From Spirosoma telluris (GTDB lineage: Bacteria > Bacteroidota > Bacteroidia > Cytophagales > Spirosomataceae): 64,000 bases of DNA. Positions 1 to 6,763 of this stretch are shown piece by piece. The notes below the pieces were generated by a model. It saw only the letters and a list, made by a program, of their open reading frames with translations, had not been told where the DNA came from and made no database searches. The position numbers and the translations under genes were made by a program. The number at the start of each line of letters is the position of its first letter. The first letter of the stretch is position 1. The stretch is taken from assembly GCA_003259005.1 (NCBI GenBank), contig QLII01000001.1, positions 7,183,001 to 7,247,000 on the forward strand, given 5' to 3'.

Positions 1-3000
1 TGTGGCGAATCTCGACTTTGTCAACTTCAACCTAAATCCGGCTAGCAAGGCACTGTATCGCGAGGTAGCGGCCGAATACCTGCACTGGTTTCATGGCGTG
101 AACGCACAGGGTAAGGTGATGCTGTCGAACATGGGGGCTTACGGAGCCGAGAACTCGCAGAACGAGATTTATCACACCTGGTTCCAGCACGGCACCGATT
201 GGGATAATGCCCTTACTTCGCCCAAAGGTCCCGCGCCGGGCTATGTGCCGGGTGGCCCTAATAATATGGATCAGTACGATGGAACCGAGGGGTATATCCG
301 GAACGAACCGCTTCAGAAACGATACAAAGACTGGAATACGGGCTTCCCTGAAAATTCATGGATTCTGACCGAAGTGGCGATTTACAACCAGGCACCCTAC
401 ATCAGCCTGCTCAGTCGTTTGATGATACCTACCTCAGACCCTACTGATACCGAACCACCAACCGTACCGACCAATCTGGTTGCTTCGGATCTGTCGCCTT
501 ATTCGGTGAAACTGACATGGACCGGTTCAACCGATAATCGGGGCGTAACGGCCTATGAGGTGTATCAGAACGATACAAAAATTGCCGAAACGCCGGAGAC
601 CTATCTGAACGTAATCACGCTTTCGCCCAGTACTAGTTATACATTTACCGTGAAGGCGGTCGACTTTTCGGCCAACCGCTCGACTGCCAGTAACGCTGTG
701 GCGGTGAACACCCCGCGCCTAGTCCAAACGATTTCATCATCTATGGCGACGCACTGAAAAGCACCATCTCCGACTGGTCGTGGAACAGCACCAATAATCC
801 CAGTAATACGGACCCCGTAAAACTTGGCCAAAAATCACTGAAAGTAAATGTAACAACAGCCTGGGGTGGACTGAGCCTTCGTAACAGCGAGGTACTGAAC
901 ACGGACAACTACCCTGGTGGGCTTCAATTCTGGTTCTATGGTACCGATAAACGGGTACGTGTCAGCATGAGCCAGGTCGACGTGGGTCAGACGACGGATT
1001 TTTACAATATCACCGCAGAGCCCAATACCTGGACACTCGTTCGCATTCCGTGGAGCGAGTGGGGCAACCCGGCGCAGCTTCAGCGGATTTCGATTACCGA
1101 TGGCTCGGGCGGTACACAAAGTTTCATTGTGGATGATATTCGACTCGTGGCGGGGGCCGACTCGCGCGATACCGAAGCGCCTACAGCACCGACTACACTG
1201 GGCACCAGTAATGTTACGGATACCAGCCTGCGCCTGACCTGGACGGCCTCAACGGATAATGTGGGTGTAACAACGTACGAGGTAGTACAAGGCAATACCA
1301 TATTGAACAATGTGGCGGGTACATCGCTGGATGTGTCGGGCCTGAGTTGCAATACATCGTACAACTTTACGGTACGCGCCAAAGATGCTGCTGGAAATAT
1401 ATCGGCCAACAGCAACACGGTGTATGTGATGACTGCCCCCTGTTCCGATAATCAGGCACCAACCGTACCTCTGAATCTTGTGGCGAATACGGTTACCGCT
1501 TCTGGCCTGACACTGACCTGGTCAGCTTCGACCGACAATGTGGGCATAACGGCCTATGAGGTGTACCAAAACGGGGTGTTGCTGAATGGAAACGTAGCGA
1601 GCACATCACTGACTGTGGGCAATCTGGCCTGTGGAACAACCTACACCTACACAGTACTGGCGAAAGATGCATCAGGCAACAAATCAGGTCAAAGTGCGGC
1701 CACCAATGCCACAACGCCAGCCTGTCCGCCCGCACAACCTACGGGTAATGAGGTGATCTACGATGAGTTGTTAAACGCGAACTGGCAGGAGTGGGGTTGG
1801 TCGATCAACTCGAACTATGCGAATGCGAATCCGGTAAAAGTGAACCAGCAGTCGCTGGCTGTCAATTATACCGATGGTTGGGGAGGCTGGGCCATCACCC
1901 GCAATACCCACTTTGTGACCACGCCCCAAACCATACTTCGGTTCTGGATATATGCTACGACCAACAAGACGATTGGTATTTGTACGAATTCGGAAAATGA
2001 GAGTGGGCAGAGCCCCTACGTGTCGTTCCAGCCTACGCCGAACGTATGGCAGGAGGTAGTAATTACAATGCCGCAACTGGCCAATCCCGCGAAGATTAAA
2101 CGACTCACGATTCAGTCGCAGGCACCGGGCGAAAATCTGATTTACCTGGATAACGTCCGGCTCGAAGGTTCGTTTTCTGTAACGGCCAGCAATGTAACAG
2201 CCTCCGGTCTGCTTCTGAACTGGACGGTTCCATCGGGCGTCACGAACATTGCCAGTTACGCTGTTTCTCAAAACGGTACGTTGCTGAATGGCAGCGTATC
2301 GGGTACATCGCTGGACATCACGGGATTGACTTGTGGCACTGGCTACAACTTCACCGTACAAGCCAACGATGCGGCTGGCAACGGACTGATGACGAGCGTT
2401 CCTCTCAGTGTATCGACTACGTTCTGCACGGGCTCATCGACCGTTGAGCTGATCTATGACGAAGCTTTCAACTCCGGCTGGGACGACTGGTCGTGGGGGC
2501 TGGCTACCAATTACGCCAACCTTAATCCTGTGAAAATTGGCCAGAAATCGGCCTTACTGACTTTCGAGGGTTGGGGTGCCTGGTCGATCTTCCGCAAAAC
2601 GGCACTGCCCGTTACACCCCAATCGACGATTCGTTTCTGGATGTATGCCACAACGAACAAAACGCTGGCGCTAACCACCTACGCCGAAAATGACAGTCAG
2701 GCGAGCCAGACCTACAGTTTCCAGCCCACACCGAATGGATGGCAGGAAGTGGTGATCACGATGCCGCAACTGGGCAACCCCACGCGTATCAAACGATTGG
2801 TACTGAATATGCCAACCTTCGGTCCGAACCCGATTTATCTGGATAATGTGCGTATCGAAACTCCCAACGGTTCGGCTCGGGTGGCTGCTTTGTCGGCAGA
2901 GTTCCCTGCCGAAGATCGAATGACGGTTAGCCCCAACCCGGCAACGGGTCCTGTGCGGGTGCAGGTATTAGCAAAGGAAGCACAAACAGGTACGCTTTCC

Positions 3001-3165
3001 GTGTTGAATCTGACTGGTATGCCGATTGTCAGTCAGCCGATAGTTGCTGAGGCTGGTCTGAACGAGTACACCCTTGACCTGAGTCAACAGCCATCGGGTC
3101 TGTATCTGGTAGAGTGGCAAACAGCAACCAGACGACTGACTCAGCGGCTAGTGCTGACAAAGTAG
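1..3165 (+). CDS. Secreted GH9 endoglucanase-like enzyme, C-terminal part, with FN3/CBM repeats and T9SS sorting domain
   Basis: Partial at the window start. The first ~140 residues match the C-terminal end of a glycoside hydrolase family 9 catalytic domain: the PGYVPGGPN block and, near nt 360-415, WILTEVAIYNQAP, where the Glu corresponds to the GH9 general acid. Then FN3-like modules (nt ~455-705, 1165-1435, 1440-1730, 2165-2435) alternate with three related ~135-residue beta-sandwich modules (nt ~735-1155, 1745-2160, 2445-2865) sharing the I-Y-D/G-x-W-x-W start and the L-D-N-V-R / V-D-D-I-R end; these are probably carbohydrate-binding. The last ~90 residues (VSPNPATGPV..., GLYLVEW, RLVLTK) are a type A T9SS sorting domain, so the enzyme is exported through type IX secretion and acts on beta-glucan outside the cell (family knowledge). 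A one-base loss in the C run at 711-714 breaks the frame; adding one C joins both halves (N-T-P-A-P-S-P-N). Confidence 0.85.
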
Positions 3166-3343
3166 GGTAGTAGAAAGGTAGCCGGGCTAACTGCTAAATT
3201 TGCAAGCAGTTAGCCCAGCTCTTTTCAGAAAGCTCTTTTTTCGGTTTTTCAGATAGGGTGGTATCAATTTCCATTTGATAGGTAAGCTAACTATCTAAAA
3301 ATAAAAAATCCTCCTGATTCCCAAACCAGAAGGATGTTGAAAG

Positions 3344-3414
3344 TCAACCCGCCGAGACTCGAACCCGGATCTTCCGAACCACAATCGGATGCTCTACCTT
3401 TGAGCTACGGGAGG
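3344..3414 (-). tRNA. tRNA-His(GTG), atypical acceptor stem
   Basis: Anticodon arm CCGA-TTGTGGT-TCGG gives anticodon GTG. The D-arm (GCTC/GAGC) and T-arm with TTCGAGT loop are good. The acceptor strands (plus 3345-3351 and 3408-3414) pair with two central mismatches, and the usual extra 5' G of tRNA-His is not evident. It is the last tRNA of the array in the direction of transcription. Confidence 0.7.
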
Positions 3415-3416
3415 GG

Positions 3417-3488
3417 TTGACGAGGAGAGAATCGAACTCCCATGACCTGAACCAAAATCAGGTATAATAACCGTTATATCACTCGTCA
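3417..3488 (-). tRNA. tRNA-Gln(TTG)
   Basis: Perfect 7-bp acceptor (TGACGAG/CTCGTCA), anticodon loop TTTTGGT giving TTG, T-loop TTCGATT, discriminator A. Only 2 nt separate it from the tRNA-His gene. Confidence 0.9.
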
Positions 3489-3493
3489 ATTTG

Positions 3494-3565
3494 TAGCCCT
3501 GGAGAGATTCGAACTCCCATAGCCGGTTCCGAAGACCGACGTCCTATCCGTTGAACGACAGGGCC
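3494..3565 (-). tRNA. tRNA-Arg(TCG)
   Basis: Acceptor GGCCCTG/CAGGGCT (one G-T), D-stem GTTC/GGAC, anticodon loop CTTCGGA giving TCG, T-arm GGGAG-TTCGAAT-CTCTC. Confidence 0.88.
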
Positions 3566-3572
3566 ATTATTG

Positions 3573-3660
3573 TCTCGGTAGAGGGACTCGAACCCCCATA
3601 GCCATTCAATGTACCAACGATGCTTAAAACCGTCGCGTCTACCAATTTCACCATACCGAG
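3573..3660 (-). tRNA. tRNA-Leu(TAA)
   Basis: Perfect acceptor CTCGGTA/TACCGAG, anticodon stem ACGGT/ATCGT around TTTAAGC giving TAA, a long class II variable arm, and T-loop TTCGAGT. Confidence 0.88.
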
Positions 3661-3664
3661 ATAG

Positions 3665-3738
3665 TACTCCGAGCGGGACTCGAACCCGCAGAACTCCTGA
3701 TCCTAAATCAGGCGACTTTGCCTTTTGCCCACCGGAGC
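3665..3738 (-). tRNA. tRNA-Leu(TAG) lacking the long variable arm
   Basis: Acceptor GCTCCGG/TCGGAGT with G-T ends, anticodon arm CCTGA-TTTAGGA-TCAGG giving TAG, T-arm GCGGG-TTCGAGT-CCCGC. The D-arm has leucine-like spacing, but the variable loop is only about 6 nt, whereas bacterial tRNA-Leu normally has a long arm. It may be a reduced leucine tRNA or an altered isotype. Confidence 0.75.
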
Positions 3739-3747
3739 TTATAATAA

Positions 3748-3833
3748 AAAGACACTCTGGATTGTCCAGAACAGCCGGGAACCTCACCCGGAAAGCTGAC
3801 AGGTTGATCAGTCCTGATTACATCAGTGCCTCT
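3748..3833 (-). ncRNA. Cloverleaf-like RNA at a tRNA position, not a recognisable tRNA
   Basis: On the minus strand a 9-bp terminal stem (plus 3748-3756 with 3825-3833) encloses several small hairpins: CTGAT-GTA-ATCAG, CTGA/TCAG, CCGGG-TGAGGTT-CCCGG and CTGG-ACAAT-CCAG. It has the size of a class II tRNA and the same spacing to its neighbours, but no TTCGA-type T-loop and no anticodon loop with T33. It could be a degenerate tRNA or another structured RNA. Confidence 0.4.
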
Positions 3834-3836
3834 TAG

Positions 3837-3908
3837 TAGGGTGAGCCGGATTTGAACCGACGACCTCACGCGCCCAAAGCGTGTAATCTACCGCTGATAT
3901 ACCACCCT
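3837..3908 (-). tRNA. tRNA-Pro(TGG)
   Basis: Acceptor AGGGTGG/TCACCCT, anticodon arm CACGC-TTTGGGC-GCGTG giving TGG, T-loop TTCAAAT, discriminator A. Confidence 0.88.
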
Positions 3909-3958
3909 AAATAAAATGTACTTACATTTGTATTGAAATTAATAAAATTAGTGACTTT

Positions 3959-4069
3959 ATGGCTTGTAAGAATACCCGTCCACGGATTTTAAAGCGTCGG
4001 AAACGTCTCCAAAAAGTTTTGTCTAAATTGACTCCCAGTACCAGTATCGAAGCTCCGAGTCAGGCGTAA
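3959..4069 (+). CDS. Small very basic hypothetical protein (36 aa)
   Basis: Opposite strand to the tRNA genes, in the 690-nt gap between tRNA-Pro and tRNA-Ser. ATG to TAA encodes 36 residues, with an Arg/Lys-rich centre (RPRILKRRKRLQK) and a Ser/Thr-rich tail, compatible with nucleic-acid binding. No family is recognised and no ribosome-binding site is evident. The hairpin at 4077-4103 follows at once. A chance ORF cannot be excluded. Confidence 0.3.
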   Translation: MACKNTRPRILKRRKRLQKVLSKLTPSTSIEAPSQA

Positions 4070-4076
4070 AACAAAA

Positions 4077-4103
4077 AGCCCTGACTCTTAGGGAGCCAGG
4101 GCT
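4077..4103 (-). terminator. Rho-independent terminator inside the tRNA array (minus-strand direction)
   Basis: Inverted repeat AGCCCTG-A-CTC (4077-4087) and GAG-C-CAGGGCT (4093-4103) around a 5-nt loop. On the minus strand the stem is followed by a T-rich tract (plus-strand A run 4067-4077). It would end transcripts coming from the upstream array and the gene at 4291-4521. Confidence 0.65.
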
Positions 4104-4112
4104 GGATACTGA

Positions 4113-4238
4113 ATGTCGTTGAACTTACCGGACATTACTCTCCCGACCTGGCTGGAAGCCTGGCAGATGCTGGGGGAGTTGTTGACGACGATTGTTCATG
4201 GTGCAATATTAGGAGGATTTTTCGATCCTGTCAAGTAA
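4113..4238 (+). CDS. Small hydrophobic hypothetical protein (41 aa)
   Basis: ATG to TAA, 41 residues, with an amphipathic first half (LPTWLEAWQMLGELL) and a hydrophobic second half (TTIVHGAILGGFF), so a single membrane segment is plausible. It lies next to the 36-aa ORF on the same strand, opposite to the tRNAs. No family recognised; small membrane peptides are common in phage-derived islands, but that is inference. Confidence 0.33.
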   Translation: MSLNLPDITLPTWLEAWQMLGELLTTIVHGAILGGFFDPVK

Positions 4239-4290
4239 ACCAAGAAAATTATTTTATTGGAGGCAGGGGAAGATCACCACCTACCTCTTA

Positions 4291-4521
4291 CTATATGTCG
4301 TGACCGTTTGGTGCCTCCTTCATTAACGTCAGGTGGTCGATGAGTATCCACCGTTCCTTGCCGTCCGTCAAGACACATTGTGCCTTGTTCGCTACCGTAT
4401 CAACTTCCTTTCCCGTCATTCGAAGGCCGCCGTTGATGTCATTGTGTGTTACATATGAGCCGTCGCCTAATCCAATTAAATTTGTCATTCGTTTAATGTA
4501 CCGTATACCAGATCCTGGCAT
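4291..4521 (-). CDS. Hypothetical protein (76 aa) within the tRNA array
   Basis: Cotranscribed direction with the tRNAs. A start at 4488 (MTNLIGLGDG) is an alternative to 4521. The protein is soluble and mixed alpha/beta by appearance, with a GLGDGSYVTHNDI stretch and a WILIDHL segment; no family is recognised. The terminator at 4077-4103 lies downstream. Protein genes embedded in tRNA arrays are typical of phage or integrative-element tRNA clusters, so a mobile-element origin is inferred. Confidence 0.5.
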   Translation of the reverse strand: MPGSGIRYIKRMTNLIGLGDGSYVTHNDINGGLRMTGKEVDTVANKAQCVLTDGKERWILIDHLTLMKEAPNGHDI

Positions 4522-4594
4522 AACAAATATACGAATCGCTCACTACGAAAACAAATGGATTTCAGGTCATTTTCAACTGATTAGTCTTCAATTG

Positions 4595-4678
4595 CAGAGA
4601 GGCCCGGGCTCGAACCGGGACAGGTGTTACCCCGACAGATTAGCAGTCTGTTACCTTAACCAATTCAGTCACCTCTCT
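4595..4678 (-). tRNA. tRNA-Ser(GCT)
   Basis: Perfect acceptor AGAGAGG/CCTCTCT, anticodon arm CAGA-CTGCTAA-TCTG giving GCT, long variable arm, T-arm CCCGG-TTCGAGC-CCGGG, discriminator G. Confidence 0.93.
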
Positions 4679-4682
4679 ATGG

Positions 4683-4765
4683 CGGAAGATGTAGGAATCG
4701 AACCCCTAAAGCTTTTACACCCAGCTGTTTTCAAGACAGTGTCCTCGTCCATTCGGGCGACCTCC
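4683..4765 (-). tRNA. tRNA-Ser(TGA), degenerate stems
   Basis: Anticodon arm CTGT-CTTGAAA-ACAG gives TGA, and there is a long variable arm and TTCGATT loop. The T-stem has two non-pairs and the acceptor (GGAGGTC/ATCTTCC) pairs only in its outer five positions. Functionality is uncertain. Confidence 0.68.
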
Positions 4766-4777
4766 AGTAAATAATTG

Positions 4778-4848
4778 CACAAAGGGAAGGATTCGAACCT
4801 CCGTTGATGGTTTTGGAGACCATAGTCCTACCGCTGGACGACCGATGT
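4778..4848 (-). tRNA. tRNA-Trp(CCA), two acceptor mismatches
   Basis: Anticodon arm ATGGT-CTCCAAA-ACCAT gives CCA; D-arm GTCC/GGAC and T-arm GGAGG/CCTTC are sound. The acceptor ACATCGG/CCTTTGT has two central pyrimidine mismatches, as in the tRNA-His of this array. Confidence 0.78.
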
Positions 4849-4856
4849 GTGAAGGC

Positions 4857-5189
4857 TTAACAGGGCCTTACTCCCTGTGCCTCATAGGCAGTATCACGCC
4901 GGGAGATTTCTCCGAATGGCGATTCGCCAACGCCCAGATGGCTAATGTTCCTGAATCCATTCTCGGGAGTAATAATCGACTCAGTCAACATTACGGAGCC
5001 CGTATTCTTACCATCTCCTTTCTTATGCTCGATATTCCCGGTGCTCGGATTATAGGAACCCCAGTCACCGCCCCGACCATTCCCGATTGGCTCCACAAAG
5101 TACCCTACACCTGTTACTGAAGAAGTAACAGCGAAACGTCCAGTCTCATCGGTGTCTTGAAAGAAGCGGGTAATAAGGTCAGGTTTCAT
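4857..5189 (-). CDS. Hypothetical protein (110 aa) within the tRNA array
   Basis: Begins MKPDLITRFFQDTDETGRF and is Gly/Asn/Ser rich (GNGRGGDWGSYN, STGNIEHKKGDGKN), which suggests a beta-rich soluble or structural protein; it has no membrane segment or signal peptide. It lies between tRNA-Thr and tRNA-Trp and reads in the same direction, so it is likely cotranscribed. No family is recognised. A small phage protein is a reasonable guess from context only. Confidence 0.5.
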   Translation of the reverse strand: MKPDLITRFFQDTDETGRFAVTSSVTGVGYFVEPIGNGRGGDWGSYNPSTGNIEHKKGDGKNTGSVMLTESIITPENGFRNISHLGVGESPFGEISRRDTAYEAQGVRPC

Positions 5190-5217
5190 AATTGTAAAGT
5201 TTAAAGGTACCGAATTG

Positions 5218-5290
5218 AGCTGCCTACCGGTCTCGAACCGATCGCCAATGGGTTACAAATCCACCGTTCTACCAACTGAACTAAAGCAGC
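5218..5290 (-). tRNA. tRNA-Thr(TGT)
   Basis: Acceptor GCTGCTT/AGGCAGC, D-arm GTTC/GAAC, anticodon loop TTTGTAA giving TGT, T-arm ATCGG-TTCGAGA-CCGGT, discriminator T. Confidence 0.9.
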
Positions 5291-5350
5291 ATGACTCGGA
5301 GAGCCGGGCCAACTGAGGCCCTCCGAATAAGTCACGTTGGCTATGACTGG

Positions 5351-5386
5351 TGGTACGAGTAGGGATCGAACCTACGGTTGCCGTTG
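5351..5386 (-). pseudogene. 3' half of a tRNA with encoded CCA
   Basis: T-arm GTAGG-TTCGATC-CCTAC, 3' acceptor strand TCGTACC, discriminator A and a genomic CCA (next to plus 5348-5351). Directly 5' of it on the minus strand is the complete tRNA-Phe, so the D-arm and anticodon arm are missing here. Its acceptor strand can pair (6 of 7, one G-T) with the orphan 5' half at 5999-6022, beyond the HNH gene. Confidence 0.6.
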
Positions 5387-5459
5387 TGGAGCCAGCAGGT
5401 TTCGAACCTGCCTCTTCTGCTCTTCAGGCAGACGCTTTCACCAGATTAGCTTCAGCTCC
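5387..5459 (-). tRNA. tRNA-Phe(GAA)
   Basis: Acceptor GGAGCTG/TGGCTCC, anticodon arm TCTGC-CTGAAGA-GCAGA giving GAA, T-arm GCAGG-TTCGAAA-CCTGC, discriminator A. Its first 36 nt overlap the 3' end of the HNH endonuclease gene, whose stop codon (TGA, 5424-5426) lies in the anticodon loop region. Confidence 0.9.
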
Positions 5460-5966
5460 ATATTTACTTTTTCGGTTGATGAGATTGTTTATAGTACTCT
5501 TTGACAGGATACCATATTTCTCCATTATCTCTTTATAGGTCATTCCTGACTGTTTATCAGTAATAATCGCCAGCTCTTGTTCGGTCCCAGCAAATACCTT
5601 TTTAGTCCGACCATATGTAGCCAATTCTACTAGAAGCTCTTCGGTATAGCGATCCGAATGAATTTCACAGTGGCAGTTAGCACAGACTAGATCACATTTC
5701 TGTAGCTCAGCCTCCACAACACTCCAAGCCTTATTACAGAACCGCCCAATCTCAAACTCCTTCTGGGACGGATCCCTGTGGTGAAAATGAAAAGCAGCGG
5801 GATGTCCTGCGAATCCGCATTTCGTACACTTACCACCCAGTAATTCAATAGACTTTAATTTAGCCCTAGCTCTCCGAAGCCTCGTATTGCAGCCATTGCA
5901 TCGTAACCGATTACGTCCCTGCAGCTGGTTGATTTCCCGGGCACATACTCTACAGGTATTTTTCAT
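5424..5966 (-). CDS. HNH endonuclease, homing-type, inside the tRNA array
   Basis: About 180 aa; ATG at 5966 preferred (an in-frame TTG lies at 5972). N-terminal zinc-binding motif CRVC...CNGC (residues ~6-30), a second C-x2-C (CTKC, ~50), then the HNH core HFHHRDP (~63-69) and CDLVCANCHCEIHSDR (~93-108). The C-terminal ~60 residues hold a helix-turn-helix-like segment (MTYKEIMEKYGILSKSTINNL) as in homing HNH enzymes. The expected role is site-specific DNA cleavage that drives spread of the gene or its host element (family knowledge). The gene runs 36 nt into tRNA-Phe and lies between two orphan tRNA halves, suggesting that it inserted in or targets a tRNA sequence (inference). Confidence 0.85.
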   Translation of the reverse strand: MKNTCRVCAREINQLQGRNRLRCNGCNTRLRRARAKLKSIELLGGKCTKCGFAGHPAAFHFHHRDPSQKEFEIGRFCNKAWSVVEAELQKCDLVCANCHCEIHSDRYTEELLVELATYGRTKKVFAGTEQELAIITDKQSGMTYKEIMEKYGILSKSTINNLINRKSKYGAEANLVKASA

Positions 5967-5998
5967 ATCCAAATATACTCACTTGGTAGTTCATTAAA

Positions 5999-6022
5999 AT
6001 CCTACCGCTGAGTTACAGTACC
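5999..6022 (-). pseudogene. 5' half of a tRNA (acceptor strand and D-arm)
   Basis: Minus strand reads GGTACTG-TA-ACTC-AGCGGTA-GGAT: a 5' acceptor strand, the TA spacer and a D-arm. No anticodon arm follows; the HNH gene begins 33 nt later. It is placed one spacer (6 nt) upstream of tRNA-Cys in the array register. It probably belongs with the 3' half at 5351-5386. Confidence 0.5.
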
Positions 6023-6028
6023 ATATTG

Positions 6029-6099
6029 AGGTTCCTACTGGATTTGAACCAGTGATCCCGCTTTTGCAGAGCCCGACCTTACCGCTTGGCTAAGGAACC
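6029..6099 (-). tRNA. tRNA-Cys(GCA), weak anticodon stem
   Basis: Perfect acceptor GGTTCCT/AGGAACC, T-arm ACTGG-TTCAAAT-CCAGT and D-stem GCC/GGT. Anticodon loop CTGCAAA gives GCA, but the anticodon stem has only three pairs plus two G-G oppositions. Confidence 0.82.
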
Positions 6100-6141
6100 G
6101 TTATAAAACCTACTAATCTGTTTATGAATTAGTAGATATCG

Positions 6142-6216
6142 TGTGACCGGTGGGGTTCGAACCCACGACCCTTCCCTTAAAAGGGGAATGCTCTAAGCCA
6201 ACTGAGCTACGATCAC
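6142..6216 (-). tRNA. tRNA-Lys(TTT)
   Basis: Acceptor GTGATCG/CGGTCAC, anticodon arm TTCCC-CTTTTAA-GGGAA giving TTT, T-arm GTGGG-TTCGAAC-CCCAC, discriminator A. Confidence 0.95.
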
Positions 6217-6221
6217 ATGTG

Positions 6222-6294
6222 TACGTCCGGATGGGTTTGAACCACCGGCCCTCACCGTATAAGGGTGCTGCTCTAACCCCTGAGCTACGGACGT
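6222..6294 (-). tRNA. tRNA-Ile(TAT)
   Basis: Perfect acceptor ACGTCCG/CGGACGT, D-arm GCTC/GAGC, anticodon loop CTTATAC giving TAT, T-loop TTCAAAC. Most bacteria read AUA with a lysidine-modified CAT tRNA; a genomic TAT isoleucine tRNA is typical of phages and mobile tRNA clusters (family knowledge). Confidence 0.92.
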
Positions 6295-6299
6295 ATAAG

Positions 6300-6373
6300 T
6301 AGTCATATCTGGATTCGAACCAGAGACCTTCTCCGTATCAGGGAGACGCTCTAACCAACTGAGCTATATGACT
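6300..6373 (-). tRNA. tRNA-Ile(GAT)
   Basis: Perfect acceptor AGTCATA/TATGACT, anticodon arm TCTCC-CTGATAC-GGAGA giving GAT, T-arm TCTGG-TTCGAAT-CCAGA, discriminator A. Confidence 0.95.
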
Positions 6374-6379
6374 ATAGAG

Positions 6380-6461
6380 TTGAAGCGGAGGGACTCGAAC
6401 CCCCAGAGCTTTCACACCTGATCTACAGTCAGGCCCGCTACCAGTTACGGTTTACGCTTCA
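6380..6461 (-). tRNA. tRNA-Tyr(GTA)
   Basis: Perfect acceptor TGAAGCG/CGCTTCA, anticodon arm CCTGA-CTGTAGA-TCAGG giving GTA, class II variable arm, T-loop TTCGAGT, discriminator A. Confidence 0.9.
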
Positions 6462-6470
6462 GTTTACTAG

Positions 6471-6561
6471 CAGGGGTAGAGGGATTCGAACCCGCGACGC
6501 TGCATCCGGTACGGTGTATACCCCCTATCCGGATTCTGTTTACCGGCCACAGACATACCCT
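6471..6561 (-). tRNA. Irregular tRNA with a 19-nt anticodon-arm loop
   Basis: 3' part is tRNA-like: T-loop TTCGAAT and acceptor strand TACCCCT with discriminator G. The 5' strand reads AGGGTA, which pairs if one G lost from a homopolymer is restored; a D-arm TCTG/CAGA follows. In place of a normal anticodon arm there is a 6-bp stem ATCCGG/CCGGAT closing a 19-nt loop (ATAGG...CCGTA). No isotype can be assigned. Degenerate, or interrupted in the anticodon loop. Confidence 0.5.
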
Positions 6562-6564
6562 TTG

Positions 6565-6640
6565 CAGTCCATATCGGATTCGAACCGATGATCTCCCCAG
6601 AGACAGTGGGGCAGGGACGGCCAGGCTCCCCTAATGGACC
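6565..6640 (-). tRNA. tRNA-Asp(GTC)
   Basis: Acceptor GGTCCAT/ATGGACT (one G-T), anticodon arm CCCCA-CTGTCTC-TGGGG giving GTC, T-arm ATCGG-TTCGAAT-CCGAT, discriminator G. Confidence 0.88.
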
Positions 6641-6652
6641 ATTTTCTTATTG

Positions 6653-6724
6653 AGGGGGATACTGGATTCGAACCAGTGGCCATTCGATTAACAGTCGAAA
6701 GCTCTACCGCTGAGCTAAACCCCC
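6653..6724 (-). tRNA. tRNA-Asn(GTT)
   Basis: Acceptor GGGGGTT/ATCCCCC with one T-T, anticodon arm TTCGA-CTGTTAA-TCGAA giving GTT, T-arm ACTGG-TTCGAAT-CCAGT. Confidence 0.93.
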
Positions 6725-6735
6725 GAAAAGAAAAA

Positions 6736-6763
6736 TCCCCTGCCGACTTGCGTTGACAGGGGA
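6736..6763 (-). terminator. Terminator hairpin between tRNA-Glu and the rest of the array
   Basis: TCCCCTG (6736-6742) pairs with CAGGGGA (6757-6763); on the minus strand it is followed by TTTTTCTTTTC. It shares CCCCTGCCGA with the hairpin at 7360-7384. It would separate the tRNA-Glu transcript from the downstream array, implying a promoter of its own for the main array unless it is leaky. Confidence 0.6.

Noticed and set aside
4870-4930. Plus-strand CTCATAG loop in a GCC/GGC stem, suggesting a tRNA-Met
   Set aside because: No acceptor pairing and no T-arm consensus in reach; it lies inside the 110-aa gene on the other strand.
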